DNA of 64,000 nucleotides from Roseovarius lutimaris (lineage in GTDB: Bacteria; Pseudomonadota; Alphaproteobacteria; Rhodobacterales; Rhodobacteraceae). The stretch covers positions 86,895-150,894 of the forward strand of contig NZ_FOVP01000006.1 of NCBI RefSeq assembly GCF_900115165.1, written 5' to 3'. This document shows, piece after piece, positions 18,069-26,073 of the stretch; position 1 is the stretch's first letter; each line of letters begins with the position of its first letter. Both the position numbers and the translations under genes were made by a program. The notes under the pieces were generated by a model. The model had not been told where the DNA came from and made no database searches. It saw only the letters and a program-made list of their open reading frames with translations.

Positions 18069-19472
18069 TTAGCCTTGCAGTTCGGCCATCGCGTCGATCA
18101 GGGCGGCTTCGAAAATCGCGAGGCCCTCTTCGATGATCGCATCCGAGGCGGTCAGCGGCACCATGATCCGGAGCGCGTTGCCGTGCATGCCGCAAGCCAG
18201 CAGGATCAGCCCGCGTTTGAGCGCATGCGCGACCACCGCCTTGGTCAGCGCGGCATCGGGCGTTGCACTGTCGAAATCGGTCACGAATTCGACCGCCAGC
18301 ATGGCGCCAAGGCCGCGAATATCCCACATGCGATAGGGCGCGACGCGGGCGCCGATCTCGGCAAAGCGGGCGCGGAAATGCTCGCCAAGCTCGGTCGAGC
18401 GCGCCAGAAGGCCTTCTTCTTCGATGGCTTCAATCGCGGCGAGTGCTGCTGCACAGGCGACAGGGTTGCCGCCATATGTGCCACCCAGGCCACCGGGGAT
18501 GACCGCATCCATCACCTCGGCGCGGCCAATCACGCCGGCAATCGGATAGCCGCCAGCCATGGATTTGGCGACGGTAATCAGATCCGGCACAACGCCCGAA
18601 TGTTCAACCGCGAACCAGGTGCCGGTACGCCCGAACCCTGCCTGAATTTCGTCAGCGATCAGCATGATGCCATGGGTGTCACAGATCTCGCGCAGGGCCT
18701 GCATCATTTCAAACGGCACCGGCGTATAGCCACCCTCGCCCAACACCGGCTCGATGATGATCGCGGCAATCCGCTCGGGCTGTGCATCGGTCAGGAACAG
18801 GTTCTGCAACCCGGTCAGGGCATCCTGCACGGTGATGCCATCGCGAACGCTCGGGAACGGCGCGCGGAAGATATCCGAGGGGAACGGGCCCACATCTTTC
18901 TTGTAGGGAGAGATCTTGCCTGTCATGCCAAGCGTCAGCAAGGTGCGACCATGATAGCCGCCGGTAAAGGCGATAACGCCCGGGCGCCCGGTGGCGGCGC
19001 GGGCAATCTTGACCGCGTTTTCAACCGCTTCGGCGCCGGTGGTGACCAATAGCGATTTCTTCGCGTGATCGCCGGGGGCCAGATCGTTCAGTTTCTCGGC
19101 CAGGGCGACATAGGGTTCGTAGGGCACAACCTGAAAGCTGGTATGGGTATAGTGATCTTCCTGCGCCTTGGCGGCGGCGATCACCTTGGGGTGACGATGC
19201 CCGGTGTTGAGCACGGCAATCCCGCCGGCGAAATCGACATAGCGGTTGCCCTCGACATCCCACAGCTCGGCGTTTTCGGCATGGCTCGCAAAGACCGGCG
19301 CGGCAGACACCACACCACGTGCCACAGCCGCCTCGCGACGCTTGAGCAGCGCGGCATTGTTTTGCGCGCCAACCGAGGCCACCACGTCAACCGCAACATC
19401 CGGCACGACCGAAATGTTGGTCTTGGGCTTGGCCGCCGCCTTGCGGGGCTTTTTCTTTACGGTATTGGACAT
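18069..19472 (-). CDS. gabT: 4-aminobutyrate aminotransferase
   Basis: This 467-residue class-III PLP aminotransferase resembles GabT along its length: TTGAEAVENAVKIARAATGR near 145, GYHGRTLLTLGMTGK near 172, EPVLGEGGY near 240, IADEIQAGFGRTG near 270, and the PLP lysine in TVAKSMAGGYPIAG near 303. GabT converts GABA and 2-oxoglutarate to succinate semialdehyde and glutamate. An unusual lysine/alanine-rich extension of about 37 residues precedes the normal start; AAGGAG before the ATG at 19472 supports that start. It is divergent from a PuuR-like regulator, which fits control by putrescine or GABA supply. No succinate-semialdehyde dehydrogenase lies next to it. Confidence 0.88.
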   Translation of the reverse strand: MSNTVKKKPRKAAAKPKTNISVVPDVAVDVVASVGAQNNAALLKRREAAVARGVVSAAPVFASHAENAELWDVEGNRYVDFAGGIAVLNTGHRHPKVIAAAKAQEDHYTHTSFQVVPYEPYVALAEKLNDLAPGDHAKKSLLVTTGAEAVENAVKIARAATGRPGVIAFTGGYHGRTLLTLGMTGKISPYKKDVGPFPSDIFRAPFPSVRDGITVQDALTGLQNLFLTDAQPERIAAIIIEPVLGEGGYTPVPFEMMQALREICDTHGIMLIADEIQAGFGRTGTWFAVEHSGVVPDLITVAKSMAGGYPIAGVIGRAEVMDAVIPGGLGGTYGGNPVACAAALAAIEAIEEEGLLARSTELGEHFRARFAEIGARVAPYRMWDIRGLGAMLAVEFVTDFDSATPDAALTKAVVAHALKRGLILLACGMHGNALRIMVPLTASDAIIEEGLAIFEAALIDAMAELQG

Positions 19473-19700
19473 ATCAATGTCTCCTTGTTCAGACGAACAC
19501 CTGTCCCATCCGGGCTGTGTTTAAAATTCTCATAATACGTTTAATTTACCTGTCAATCCCGTTTTCACCAAGCCATTATCACTCTGCGACAAATAGGAGT
19601 AAATCATCGCGTTTGGGTCTAAACTGGCTTACGGCGCAGGGTTGCGTGTACTACATTGTTCTCGCAATAGATTATTCCGAAAGCACAAAAGGAAATAAAC
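19473..19700. promoter_or_regulatory. Divergent regulatory region gabT / puuR-like
   Basis: This 228-nt divergent spacer is A+T-rich around 19515-19575. On the minus strand TTGACA (complement of 19551-19556) is a good -35 candidate for gabT, followed by an A+T-rich stretch containing TATTAT. AAGGAG precedes gabT and AAAGGAAA precedes the GTG of the regulator. The regulator gene's product probably binds here; no exact operator could be assigned. Confidence 0.5.
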
Positions 19701-20255
19701 GTGGACATCGGCAACAGGCTTCAGGAAATCCGCAAAGCACGCGGTCTGTCTCAGCGGGAACTTGCCGCACGTGCGGGCCTGACCAATGGTACAATTTCCC
19801 TGATCGAGCAGAACAAGACCAGCCCCTCTGTGGCATCTCTCAAAAGTCTTCTGGATGCGATTCCCATGAGTATCGCGGAATTTTTTGCCACGATTGAAGA
19901 AACCAGAGACAGCAAATATTTCTACCGCCCCGATGAATTCACCGAGATCGCGCCGCAATCGGGCCAGACGGCAGTTTCGTTGCGCCAGCTTGGCAATGCC
20001 AGCACCCATGCCCTGCAAATCCTGGATGAGACCTATCCGCCCAATGCCGACACCGGGCCGGAACTGATCAGCCATATTGGCGAAGAGGCGGGCATCGTCA
20101 CCCAAGGCCAGATTGAAATCACCGTCGAGGATCAGGTCAGGGTGCTACATCCCGGCGATGGCTATCTCTTCGACAGCCGCCTGCCGCATCGGTTTCGCAA
20201 CACCGGCAGCGAGGTCTGCAAGATCATCAGCGCCTGTACGCCGCCGTCATTCTGA
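19701..20255 (+). CDS. HTH-cupin transcriptional regulator, PuuR-type
   Basis: This 184-residue protein has an N-terminal Xre-type helix-turn-helix (LSQRELAARAGLTNGTISLIEQNK, about 16-39; quoted by position: key residues Q18, E20, T31) and a C-terminal cupin domain (about 115-180) with PGDGYLFDSRLPHRFRN. The architecture equals PuuR, the repressor of putrescine catabolism in enteric bacteria. The start is a GTG at 19701 with AAAGGAAA upstream. It is divergent from gabT, so it most likely represses or tunes gabT in response to putrescine, GABA or a related amine. Its 3' end overlaps the convergent hydratase gene by 9 nt. Confidence 0.85.
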   Translation: MDIGNRLQEIRKARGLSQRELAARAGLTNGTISLIEQNKTSPSVASLKSLLDAIPMSIAEFFATIEETRDSKYFYRPDEFTEIAPQSGQTAVSLRQLGNASTHALQILDETYPPNADTGPELISHIGEEAGIVTQGQIEITVEDQVRVLHPGDGYLFDSRLPHRFRNTGSEVCKIISACTPPSF

Positions 20256-20993
20256 TCCGGCGCGAAGGGTCATCTCAACAGCCCCGAGCCCGGCAATCTC
20301 GCCCTTGGCGACACATCCCGGCGTGACCCAGGGCAGACCGTTCAGCGATCCGGTTATAACGAGTTGACCGGGCTGCAAGCCGCCACAATGATTGCCGATT
20401 GCATGGGCAAGCTTGCACAGGGTGGCAAAGGCATCGCCGCCCGGCACCCGCGCCGCCCCGCTCAGATGCACCTTGTCACCAATGCTCAGATCCGCCGCGG
20501 CCTGCGTCACATCAATGCTCTGCCAGTCGCGAATGGGCGGGCCAAAGACCACCGCACCGTTCAGCTGATTGTCGAGCATCTTCAACAGCGGGTCGGCACC
20601 TTTGGGGTTTTCCAGACGGCTTTGCACCAGTTCGAACACCGGCAGCAATTCGACAGAGGCGCGCATTTGCCCGGCAAAATCCGGTGCGTCGCGATCCGGC
20701 AGCGGCGCGATCACCCGAAAGCCATATTCAAGCTCGACCCCGACCTCTTCCGCGGGGGGCAAGGTCAGGGTTGCGGGGCTTGCATGGATATCGCTGGCAT
20801 AGATCGGCGCGATCACGATGGGGGCATCCGGCGGGCAGGCCACCTTGAAACCACCGACCGGGCCGAGATCTGCGGCAAGCGCCTCTTGCACGGCAAAGAC
20901 ACGCGCGCGGGTCAGCCCCTCACCTGCCCTGTCAGGCAGTCTCGGGCCACCGGCCCGTGCGGCGTGCAACAGGGCGATCAGCGGATCGCTCAT
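20247..20993 (-). CDS. FAH-superfamily hydratase (2-keto-4-pentenoate hydratase-like, MhpD type)
   Basis: This 248-residue protein resembles the MhpD/DmpE hydratase and 4-oxalocrotonate decarboxylase group of the fumarylacetoacetase superfamily. Likely metal-binding glutamates are in EVGVELEYGF (about 83-90) and PVFELVQS (about 118). Glycine-rich turns LVITGSLNGLPWVTPG near 215 match the C-terminal part of the family. It is the last gene of the CoA-transferase/crotonase/TRAP group; its ATG overlaps the CoA-transferase stop by 4 nt. It probably acts on a 2-oxo or unsaturated acid from the imported substrate. Confidence 0.75.
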   Translation of the reverse strand: MSDPLIALLHAARAGGPRLPDRAGEGLTRARVFAVQEALAADLGPVGGFKVACPPDAPIVIAPIYASDIHASPATLTLPPAEEVGVELEYGFRVIAPLPDRDAPDFAGQMRASVELLPVFELVQSRLENPKGADPLLKMLDNQLNGAVVFGPPIRDWQSIDVTQAAADLSIGDKVHLSGAARVPGGDAFATLCKLAHAIGNHCGGLQPGQLVITGSLNGLPWVTPGCVAKGEIAGLGAVEMTLRAGSE

Positions 20994-22210
20994 GCGGCGA
21001 TCACCGCACCAGCCGCAATCATCGCGTCAATAGCGGCACTGTCATAGCCTGCCTCGGCCAGAACCTCGCGGCTGTGCTGACCCAGAACCGGCGCGGCGCG
21101 GCGGATGCTGGCGGGGGTGTCGCTGAACTTGATCGGGTGGCCGAGGGTCTCAACGCTCCCCGCTTTGGGGTGCGCCACGTCGACAATCATGTCACGGGCG
21201 CGGGTTTGCGGATCATCGTGCATTTGCAGAATATCCAGCACCGGCCCGGCGGGCAGGCCCGCCGCCTCCATCCGGTCAAGCCAGACCTGGGTTGTTTCAT
21301 GGCCAAGCCTGTCGTTCAGGATGCCTTCGAGGGCGTGCAGGTTTTGCATCCGGTCCTGATTGGTGGCAAAGCGCGGGTCATGGCCAAGCTCTGACGCGCC
21401 GATCACCTCAAGAAACCGTTCCCAGTTGCGTTGATTGGCGGCGCCCACATTGACCCAGCCGTCAGAGGTGCGAAACGACTGATAGGGCGCATTCAGCGGA
21501 TGCGCCGAGCCAAGCGGGCCGGGCGCCGTGCCGGTGGCAAAGGCGATGGCCGATTGCCAATAGGTCTGGGTAATTGCCGCCTCGAACAGCGAGGTATCGA
21601 CCTTTTGGCCCTCGCCGGTTTGCAACATCCGCGCATAGGCCGCCGAGACGCCCATGGCGGCGATGATCCCCGCCGTGATATCGGAAATCGGCGCGCCGGG
21701 TTTGACCGGCGGGCGGCCCGGCCCCTCGCCGGTGATCGACATCAGGCCTGACATGCCCTGCGCGATAAGATCAAAACCGCCGCGATTCGCATACGGGCCC
21801 GTACGGCCAAAGCCGGAAATCTCGCAATAAATCAGCCGTGGATTGATCGCGCGCAGGTCAGCGTAGCCAAGGCCCAATCGCTCCATCGTGCCCATGCGAT
21901 AATTTTCGATCACCACGTCGGCCTCTTTCAGCAGCCGATGCAGCGCCGCCACCCCATCCGGTTGTTTGAGGTTGAGGGCAATGCCGCGCTTGTTGCGGTT
22001 CATCATCATATAGGCCGCCGATTCCCCCTCGATGGCGGGGGGTACAAAGCGGCGGCTGTCATCGCCGTCGGGTTTTTCGACCTTGATCACATCGGCCCCC
22101 ATATCGGCCAGCATCAGGCCACAGACCGGCCCGGCCATGATATGCGCGAGTTCGACCACCTTCATGCCCGCCAGCGGGCCGGTGGTTTCGGGGGTTATTT
22201 GCCCGTCCAT
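20990..22210 (-). CDS. Class-III CoA-transferase (CaiB/BaiF family)
   Basis: This 406-residue protein has the CaiB/BaiF fold signatures: MKVVELAHIMAGPVCG at the start, LADMGADVIKVEKP near 40, RNKRGIALNLKQPDG near 78, and the catalytic aspartate in GAPISDITAG near 183. The enzyme moves CoA between carboxylates and so activates the imported acid. I chose the ATG at 22210 (MDGQIT) because AAGGAGG sits at ideal distance; the longer frame adds 21 residues inside the neighbouring gene. It overlaps the end of the crotonase gene by 16 nt, which indicates translational coupling. Confidence 0.9.
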   Translation of the reverse strand: MDGQITPETTGPLAGMKVVELAHIMAGPVCGLMLADMGADVIKVEKPDGDDSRRFVPPAIEGESAAYMMMNRNKRGIALNLKQPDGVAALHRLLKEADVVIENYRMGTMERLGLGYADLRAINPRLIYCEISGFGRTGPYANRGGFDLIAQGMSGLMSITGEGPGRPPVKPGAPISDITAGIIAAMGVSAAYARMLQTGEGQKVDTSLFEAAITQTYWQSAIAFATGTAPGPLGSAHPLNAPYQSFRTSDGWVNVGAANQRNWERFLEVIGASELGHDPRFATNQDRMQNLHALEGILNDRLGHETTQVWLDRMEAAGLPAGPVLDILQMHDDPQTRARDMIVDVAHPKAGSVETLGHPIKFSDTPASIRRAAPVLGQHSREVLAEAGYDSAAIDAMIAAGAVIAA

Positions 22211-22968
22211 TTCGGGGCCTCCTTGGCTAGGAACGCCTCCATTCCGTGGCGGAAATCGTCGCTCATGTAACACATCTCGATCAGGTCGGCGTCTTCAACG
22301 GTGGCAGCAATACCGACACGGCGCATCGCCTCTTTGGTGGCGCGCAGGGTCAGCGGCGCCATCCGGCCTAGTGTCTGCGCAAGCTCTTCGGCCCGCGCCA
22401 TAAGGGCGGCCTCATCCTCAAGCACTTCGGTGACAAGGCCACAGGCCTGCGCCTCATCGGCGCCCAATAGCCGCGCGGTAAAGATCATCTCGCGCACACG
22501 GCCCGCCCCCATCAGCGCCGAGAGCCGCGCAAGATTGGCGGCCGCAAGGCAATTGCCAAGAGTGCGCGCGATCGGAAAGCCAAACTTGAGGCTGGCACTT
22601 GCGATGCGGATATCGCAGGCCGCCGCAATCGCCGCCCCGCCCCCGGTACAGGCGCCGTTCAGCGCCGCCACCGTCGGCAGCGGGCAGCGTTCAACCGCCT
22701 CAAGCACCGCGCCAATCTTTGCCTCGTAATCCAGCGCATCCTGCGCCTTATCAAAGGCCCGAAACTGGGTCATGTCGGTGCCCGCCGCAAAGGCGCGCCC
22801 GCCGGCCCCCGAGATGACCACGGCACGCAGGCTTCCGTCTGTCGGCACGCCACGACAGAGATCGGCCAGCCCTTCGTACATCTCAAAGGTCAGCGCATTG
22901 CGCGCCTGTGGTCGGTTAAAGGTGATCCACAGCGTCGCGTCGCGGATTTCATGCGTCAGGTCGGTCAT
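22195..22968 (-). CDS. Enoyl-CoA hydratase/isomerase family protein
   Basis: This 257-residue crotonase-fold protein has the oxyanion-hole stretches GRAFAAGTDMTQF (about 57-69) and LNGACTGGGAAIAAACD (about 103-119). The position of the first catalytic glutamate of hydratases (Glu144 in the rat enzyme) is not glutamate here: the region reads FGFPIARTLGN. The second (Glu164 equivalent) is kept in VREMIFTA. The reaction may therefore be an isomerisation, dehydration or carbon-carbon cleavage rather than simple hydration. It lies between the TRAP permease gene (9 nt) and the CoA-transferase gene. Confidence 0.85.
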   Translation of the reverse strand: MTDLTHEIRDATLWITFNRPQARNALTFEMYEGLADLCRGVPTDGSLRAVVISGAGGRAFAAGTDMTQFRAFDKAQDALDYEAKIGAVLEAVERCPLPTVAALNGACTGGGAAIAAACDIRIASASLKFGFPIARTLGNCLAAANLARLSALMGAGRVREMIFTARLLGADEAQACGLVTEVLEDEAALMARAEELAQTLGRMAPLTLRATKEAMRRVGIAATVEDADLIEMCYMSDDFRHGMEAFLAKEAPKWTGK

Positions 22969-22977
22969 ATTGCTGCC

Positions 22978-24258
22978 TTATCTGTAGAAATATTCAACCA
23001 GGAAGAGCGGCACAGAGGGCACATAGGTGCAGAGCATCAGAACCGCCAAGAGCACCATCACGAACCAGATATTGACCTTGGACACCTCCCAGATATTGGC
23101 CCGCGCCACCGCACATGACGTGATCAGAACCGAGGCCACCGGCGGGGTCTGTTGACCGATGGCAAGGTTCAGCGTGACCACAAGCCCGAAATGCACCGGA
23201 TCAATGCCTGCGGCGGTGATCAGCGGAATGACAATCGGCACCACAAGGATGATCGCCGCCGCTGAGTGCAGGAAAAACCCGATGATCAGAAAGAAAAAGT
23301 TGAGGATCAACAGGATCGCCCATTGCTTGTCGGTGATCGACAGAATGCCATTGGCAAGCTCCTGCGGGATCTGCGCACGGGTCAGAAAGCCGCCCATCAG
23401 AACCGAGGCCGCCACCAGAAGCATCACAACGGCGGTCTGCATGCCGCCATCAAGCATCGCGCGGCGCAGGTGGCCAATGTCAAGGTTGCGATACCAGGCC
23501 GACACCACTAGCGCGGCGATCACGGCAAGGCCCGCGCCTTCGGTCGCGGTGACAAAGCCGCCAAAGATGCCGCCAAGGATGATCACCGGAAGACTAAAGG
23601 CCGGCAGGGCGTCAACGAAAGTCTCGCGCAGGCGCGGCATGTTGAACGCCTCTTCGGTCGGCAGGTTGTAGCGGCGCGCAAAGATATAGGCGACCAGCAT
23701 CAATCCCGCCGCCCCCAACAGGCCCGGCACCACGCCGGCCACGAAAAGCTGTTCGACCGAGGTATTGGCCGAGGCCGCGTAAAGGATCATCGGGATCGAC
23801 GGCGGGATGATGATCGCCAGCGACGCCGAGGACGATGTGACCGCCGCCGAAAGTTCCTTGGAATAGCCGCGCTTTTTCATCTGCGGGATCAGGATTGAGC
23901 CCATCGCCGCCACATCGGCCACCGCAGAGCCGGAGATTTCCGCAAAGAACAGCGAGACACCGATATTCACCATCGCCAGGCCGCCGCGCACAAAGCCGAC
24001 GATCGCCGAAACGAAATTGATAAGCCGGTCGGTGATGCCGCCGGCATTCATGATCGCCCCGGCGAGCACGAACATCGGAATTGCAATCAGCGAAAACTTG
24101 GTCGATCCGTCATACATGTCAAGAGCGATGGTCACCAGGCTATCGGGCCCTTCAGTTACCAACAGGCCCAGCACCCCAGACATGGCCAGGGCCACGGCGA
24201 TCGGCACATTGATGCAGATCATCACCACGAGGGCAATAAAAATAGCCAGCATAAGCAT
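22978..24258 (-). CDS. TRAP transporter large permease (DctM)
   Basis: This 426-residue integral membrane protein has about 12 hydrophobic segments. Family motifs are present: GSAVADVAAMGSILIPQMKKRGY near 115 (key residues S116, A118, D119) and IIIPPSIPMILYA near 153. It forms the transport channel with DctQ and works with the periplasmic binding protein at 24938. Its ATG overlaps the DctQ stop by 1 nt. Organic-acid import driven by a sodium gradient is typical; the neighbouring CoA-transferase suggests a carboxylic acid. Confidence 0.93.
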   Translation of the reverse strand: MLMLAIFIALVVMICINVPIAVALAMSGVLGLLVTEGPDSLVTIALDMYDGSTKFSLIAIPMFVLAGAIMNAGGITDRLINFVSAIVGFVRGGLAMVNIGVSLFFAEISGSAVADVAAMGSILIPQMKKRGYSKELSAAVTSSSASLAIIIPPSIPMILYAASANTSVEQLFVAGVVPGLLGAAGLMLVAYIFARRYNLPTEEAFNMPRLRETFVDALPAFSLPVIILGGIFGGFVTATEGAGLAVIAALVVSAWYRNLDIGHLRRAMLDGGMQTAVVMLLVAASVLMGGFLTRAQIPQELANGILSITDKQWAILLILNFFFLIIGFFLHSAAAIILVVPIVIPLITAAGIDPVHFGLVVTLNLAIGQQTPPVASVLITSCAVARANIWEVSKVNIWFVMVLLAVLMLCTYVPSVPLFLVEYFYR

Positions 24259-24809
24259 CAGACGCGATCCTTGTTCTTGTGAAGTTCGGTCTCGACCTCT
24301 TCTTCGATTTCGGCATGTTCAAGCGAAATGCCCTGCGCCGTTTTCGCCCAGTACTCCGGCAGGCTCAGCAATTGGCAGACGATAAACAGGCTGGCCCCGA
24401 TGGGGATCACCGATTGGGTGAATTGCACCGGCACCCAGGTGAGCGACACAAGCATGTCGCCCTCAAGCACCTCAAGCACCTGAAGCCCCGCCCGCGCCAT
24501 CAGCACAAAGAACACCAGCACAGACGCTTCGGCGAGCAACATCGCGGCAAGCCGCAGGTTCGGGGGCATGGCAAGCAACACCGTATCAAACCCGATGTGG
24601 CGACGATGCAGCGCCGCAAGCGCCGAACCATAATAGGTGATCCACGCCAGCATGATCGCGGCAACCTCATCGTACCAAGAAAAACTCTGCCCCATAAGAC
24701 GGGCCAGAACGGCGAAGATCACGATGACGGTCAGACCGATCATCAACAGGATCGTGATGCTTTCAAGAATGCGGCTTAGGAAACGATTGGCGCGTGACAG
24801 AGCAGTCAT
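24258..24809 (-). CDS. TRAP transporter small permease (DctQ)
   Basis: This 183-residue protein has four hydrophobic helices (about 15-38, 50-70, 88-110, 130-155), as expected for DctQ, and the conserved SWYDEVAAIMLAWITYYG segment of the second helix. The C-terminus is acidic and extended. It lies between the binding-protein gene (128 nt upstream, with a stem-loop) and dctM. Confidence 0.9.
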   Translation of the reverse strand: MTALSRANRFLSRILESITILLMIGLTVIVIFAVLARLMGQSFSWYDEVAAIMLAWITYYGSALAALHRRHIGFDTVLLAMPPNLRLAAMLLAEASVLVFFVLMARAGLQVLEVLEGDMLVSLTWVPVQFTQSVIPIGASLFIVCQLLSLPEYWAKTAQGISLEHAEIEEEVETELHKNKDRV

Positions 24810-24899
24810 GGGGGCCTTCTTTTACATGCATTGGAACAGCGCCTGCCCAAGGCGGGCGACAGGATGCTCCGGGGTGTCTGATCTTTGGAAACAGAGGAT

Positions 24900-24923
24900 C
24901 GGCGGCCCGCAGCGGGGCCGCCG
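24900..24923 (-). terminator. Intercistronic stem-loop after dctP
   Basis: CGGCGGCCC pairs with GGGCCGCCG around a 6-nt loop, 14 nt after the dctP stop. There is no U-run on the minus strand. It probably protects the dctP message or attenuates the downstream permease genes. Confidence 0.6.
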
Positions 24924-24937
24924 ACAATCACCGGGGC

Positions 24938-25912
24938 TTAGCTCGACTGAGCAAGGCCCATGACGGTGTCGATCAAGTCCTGACCACCCTCGACCTCGGC
25001 GGCAAAGCCTTCATAGATCGGCTTGGAGGCTTCGATGAAGGCGGCCTTGTCGGCCTCGTTCACCTCGACACCGGCATCCTTGATCACGGCCAAAAGCTCG
25101 GTTTCGAGCTGCGCCGCCTTTTCATAGGTAAACGTCTGGGTGTCGTTGCCACACTCGGTCAGCATCGCCTGCACCTCGGGGGATTGCTTGCCGAATGTCT
25201 TGGCAGAGCTCAAAACATACGCTGGCGTATAGACATGACCGGTGATCGAGAGGTATTTTTGCACCTCCTGAAACTTGGCCGAGGCGATTTGCGCATAGGG
25301 GTTTTCCTGGCCGTCGATCACGCCGGTTTGCAGCGCGGTGAACACATCGGAAAACGACATCGGCGTGGGGTTTGCACCGTATTGCTGGAACATCTTCACG
25401 CGCCATGCGCCGTTCGGGGTGCGCAGCTTGATGCCTTGCAGATCCTCGGGTTTGTTGATCGGGCGGGTGTTATTGGTGATGTGGCGAAACCCGTTCTCGG
25501 CCAAGCCGACAATGTGATAGCCATTGTCGTTTGCCGCGCCTTGGAATTTGTCCATCATCGCGCCTTGCACGCGGCGCATATGGTCACGATCCTTGATGAT
25601 ATAGGGCATCTCGAAGACGCCGAACACATCGCTGACCGAGGACATCACCGAAGACGGCAGGGCAAAATCGACCTGCCCCAGTTTGAGCTTTTGCAACAGC
25701 TCCTTGTCCTTGCCAAGCTGTGACGAGCCAAAGGTCTGAACCTCGATCTTGCCGCCGGATTTGTCGCCGACACAGGCGGCGAAATTATTGGCCGTCGCCT
25801 CGAACAGTGAACCGGGCGCGCCGACATGGCCAAATTTCATGGTGACATCAGCGGCCATCGCCGGCATGGCAATCATCGAGGCCACAGCGGTTGCAATAAG
25901 TGTCTTTTTCAT
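24938..25912 (-). CDS. TRAP solute-binding protein (DctP family)
   Basis: This 324-residue periplasmic protein has a signal peptide cleaved near MPAMAAD (residue 20). DctP-family motifs include GSSQLGKDKELLQKLKLGQVD near 62-82, IKLRTPNGAWRVKMFQQYGANPTPMSFSDVFTALQTGVIDGQENP near 165-210 (the carboxylate-binding arginine is in KLRTP). It binds a carboxylate ligand through that arginine. It is the first gene of the DctPQM set; the transcript then reads into the crotonase, CoA-transferase and hydratase genes. Confidence 0.93.
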   Translation of the reverse strand: MKKTLIATAVASMIAMPAMAADVTMKFGHVGAPGSLFEATANNFAACVGDKSGGKIEVQTFGSSQLGKDKELLQKLKLGQVDFALPSSVMSSVSDVFGVFEMPYIIKDRDHMRRVQGAMMDKFQGAANDNGYHIVGLAENGFRHITNNTRPINKPEDLQGIKLRTPNGAWRVKMFQQYGANPTPMSFSDVFTALQTGVIDGQENPYAQIASAKFQEVQKYLSITGHVYTPAYVLSSAKTFGKQSPEVQAMLTECGNDTQTFTYEKAAQLETELLAVIKDAGVEVNEADKAAFIEASKPIYEGFAAEVEGGQDLIDTVMGLAQSS

Positions 25913-26028
25913 TTTGATCCTCCCTGGATATCTGAATGATGCGCGGCTGATGCGGTTGGGCGCTTTACCTTCTTATCAATCGTGCCGCGCGATGGTGGTC
26001 TTGAATCTCGTTAGGTTTTACCGACTTT

Positions 26029-26060
26029 GGCCAACGCGGGCTCCTCCTCCCGCGTTGGCC
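26029..26060. terminator. Strong stem-loop after the glyoxylate aminotransferase gene
   Basis: GGCCAACGCGGG and CCCGCGTTGGCC form a perfect 12-bp stem with an 8-nt loop, 14 nt downstream of the aminotransferase stop on the minus strand. Lack of a U-run makes it an imperfect intrinsic terminator, but it marks a probable transcript boundary before dctP. Confidence 0.6.
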
Positions 26061-26073
26061 GTTTGTTACGGGC

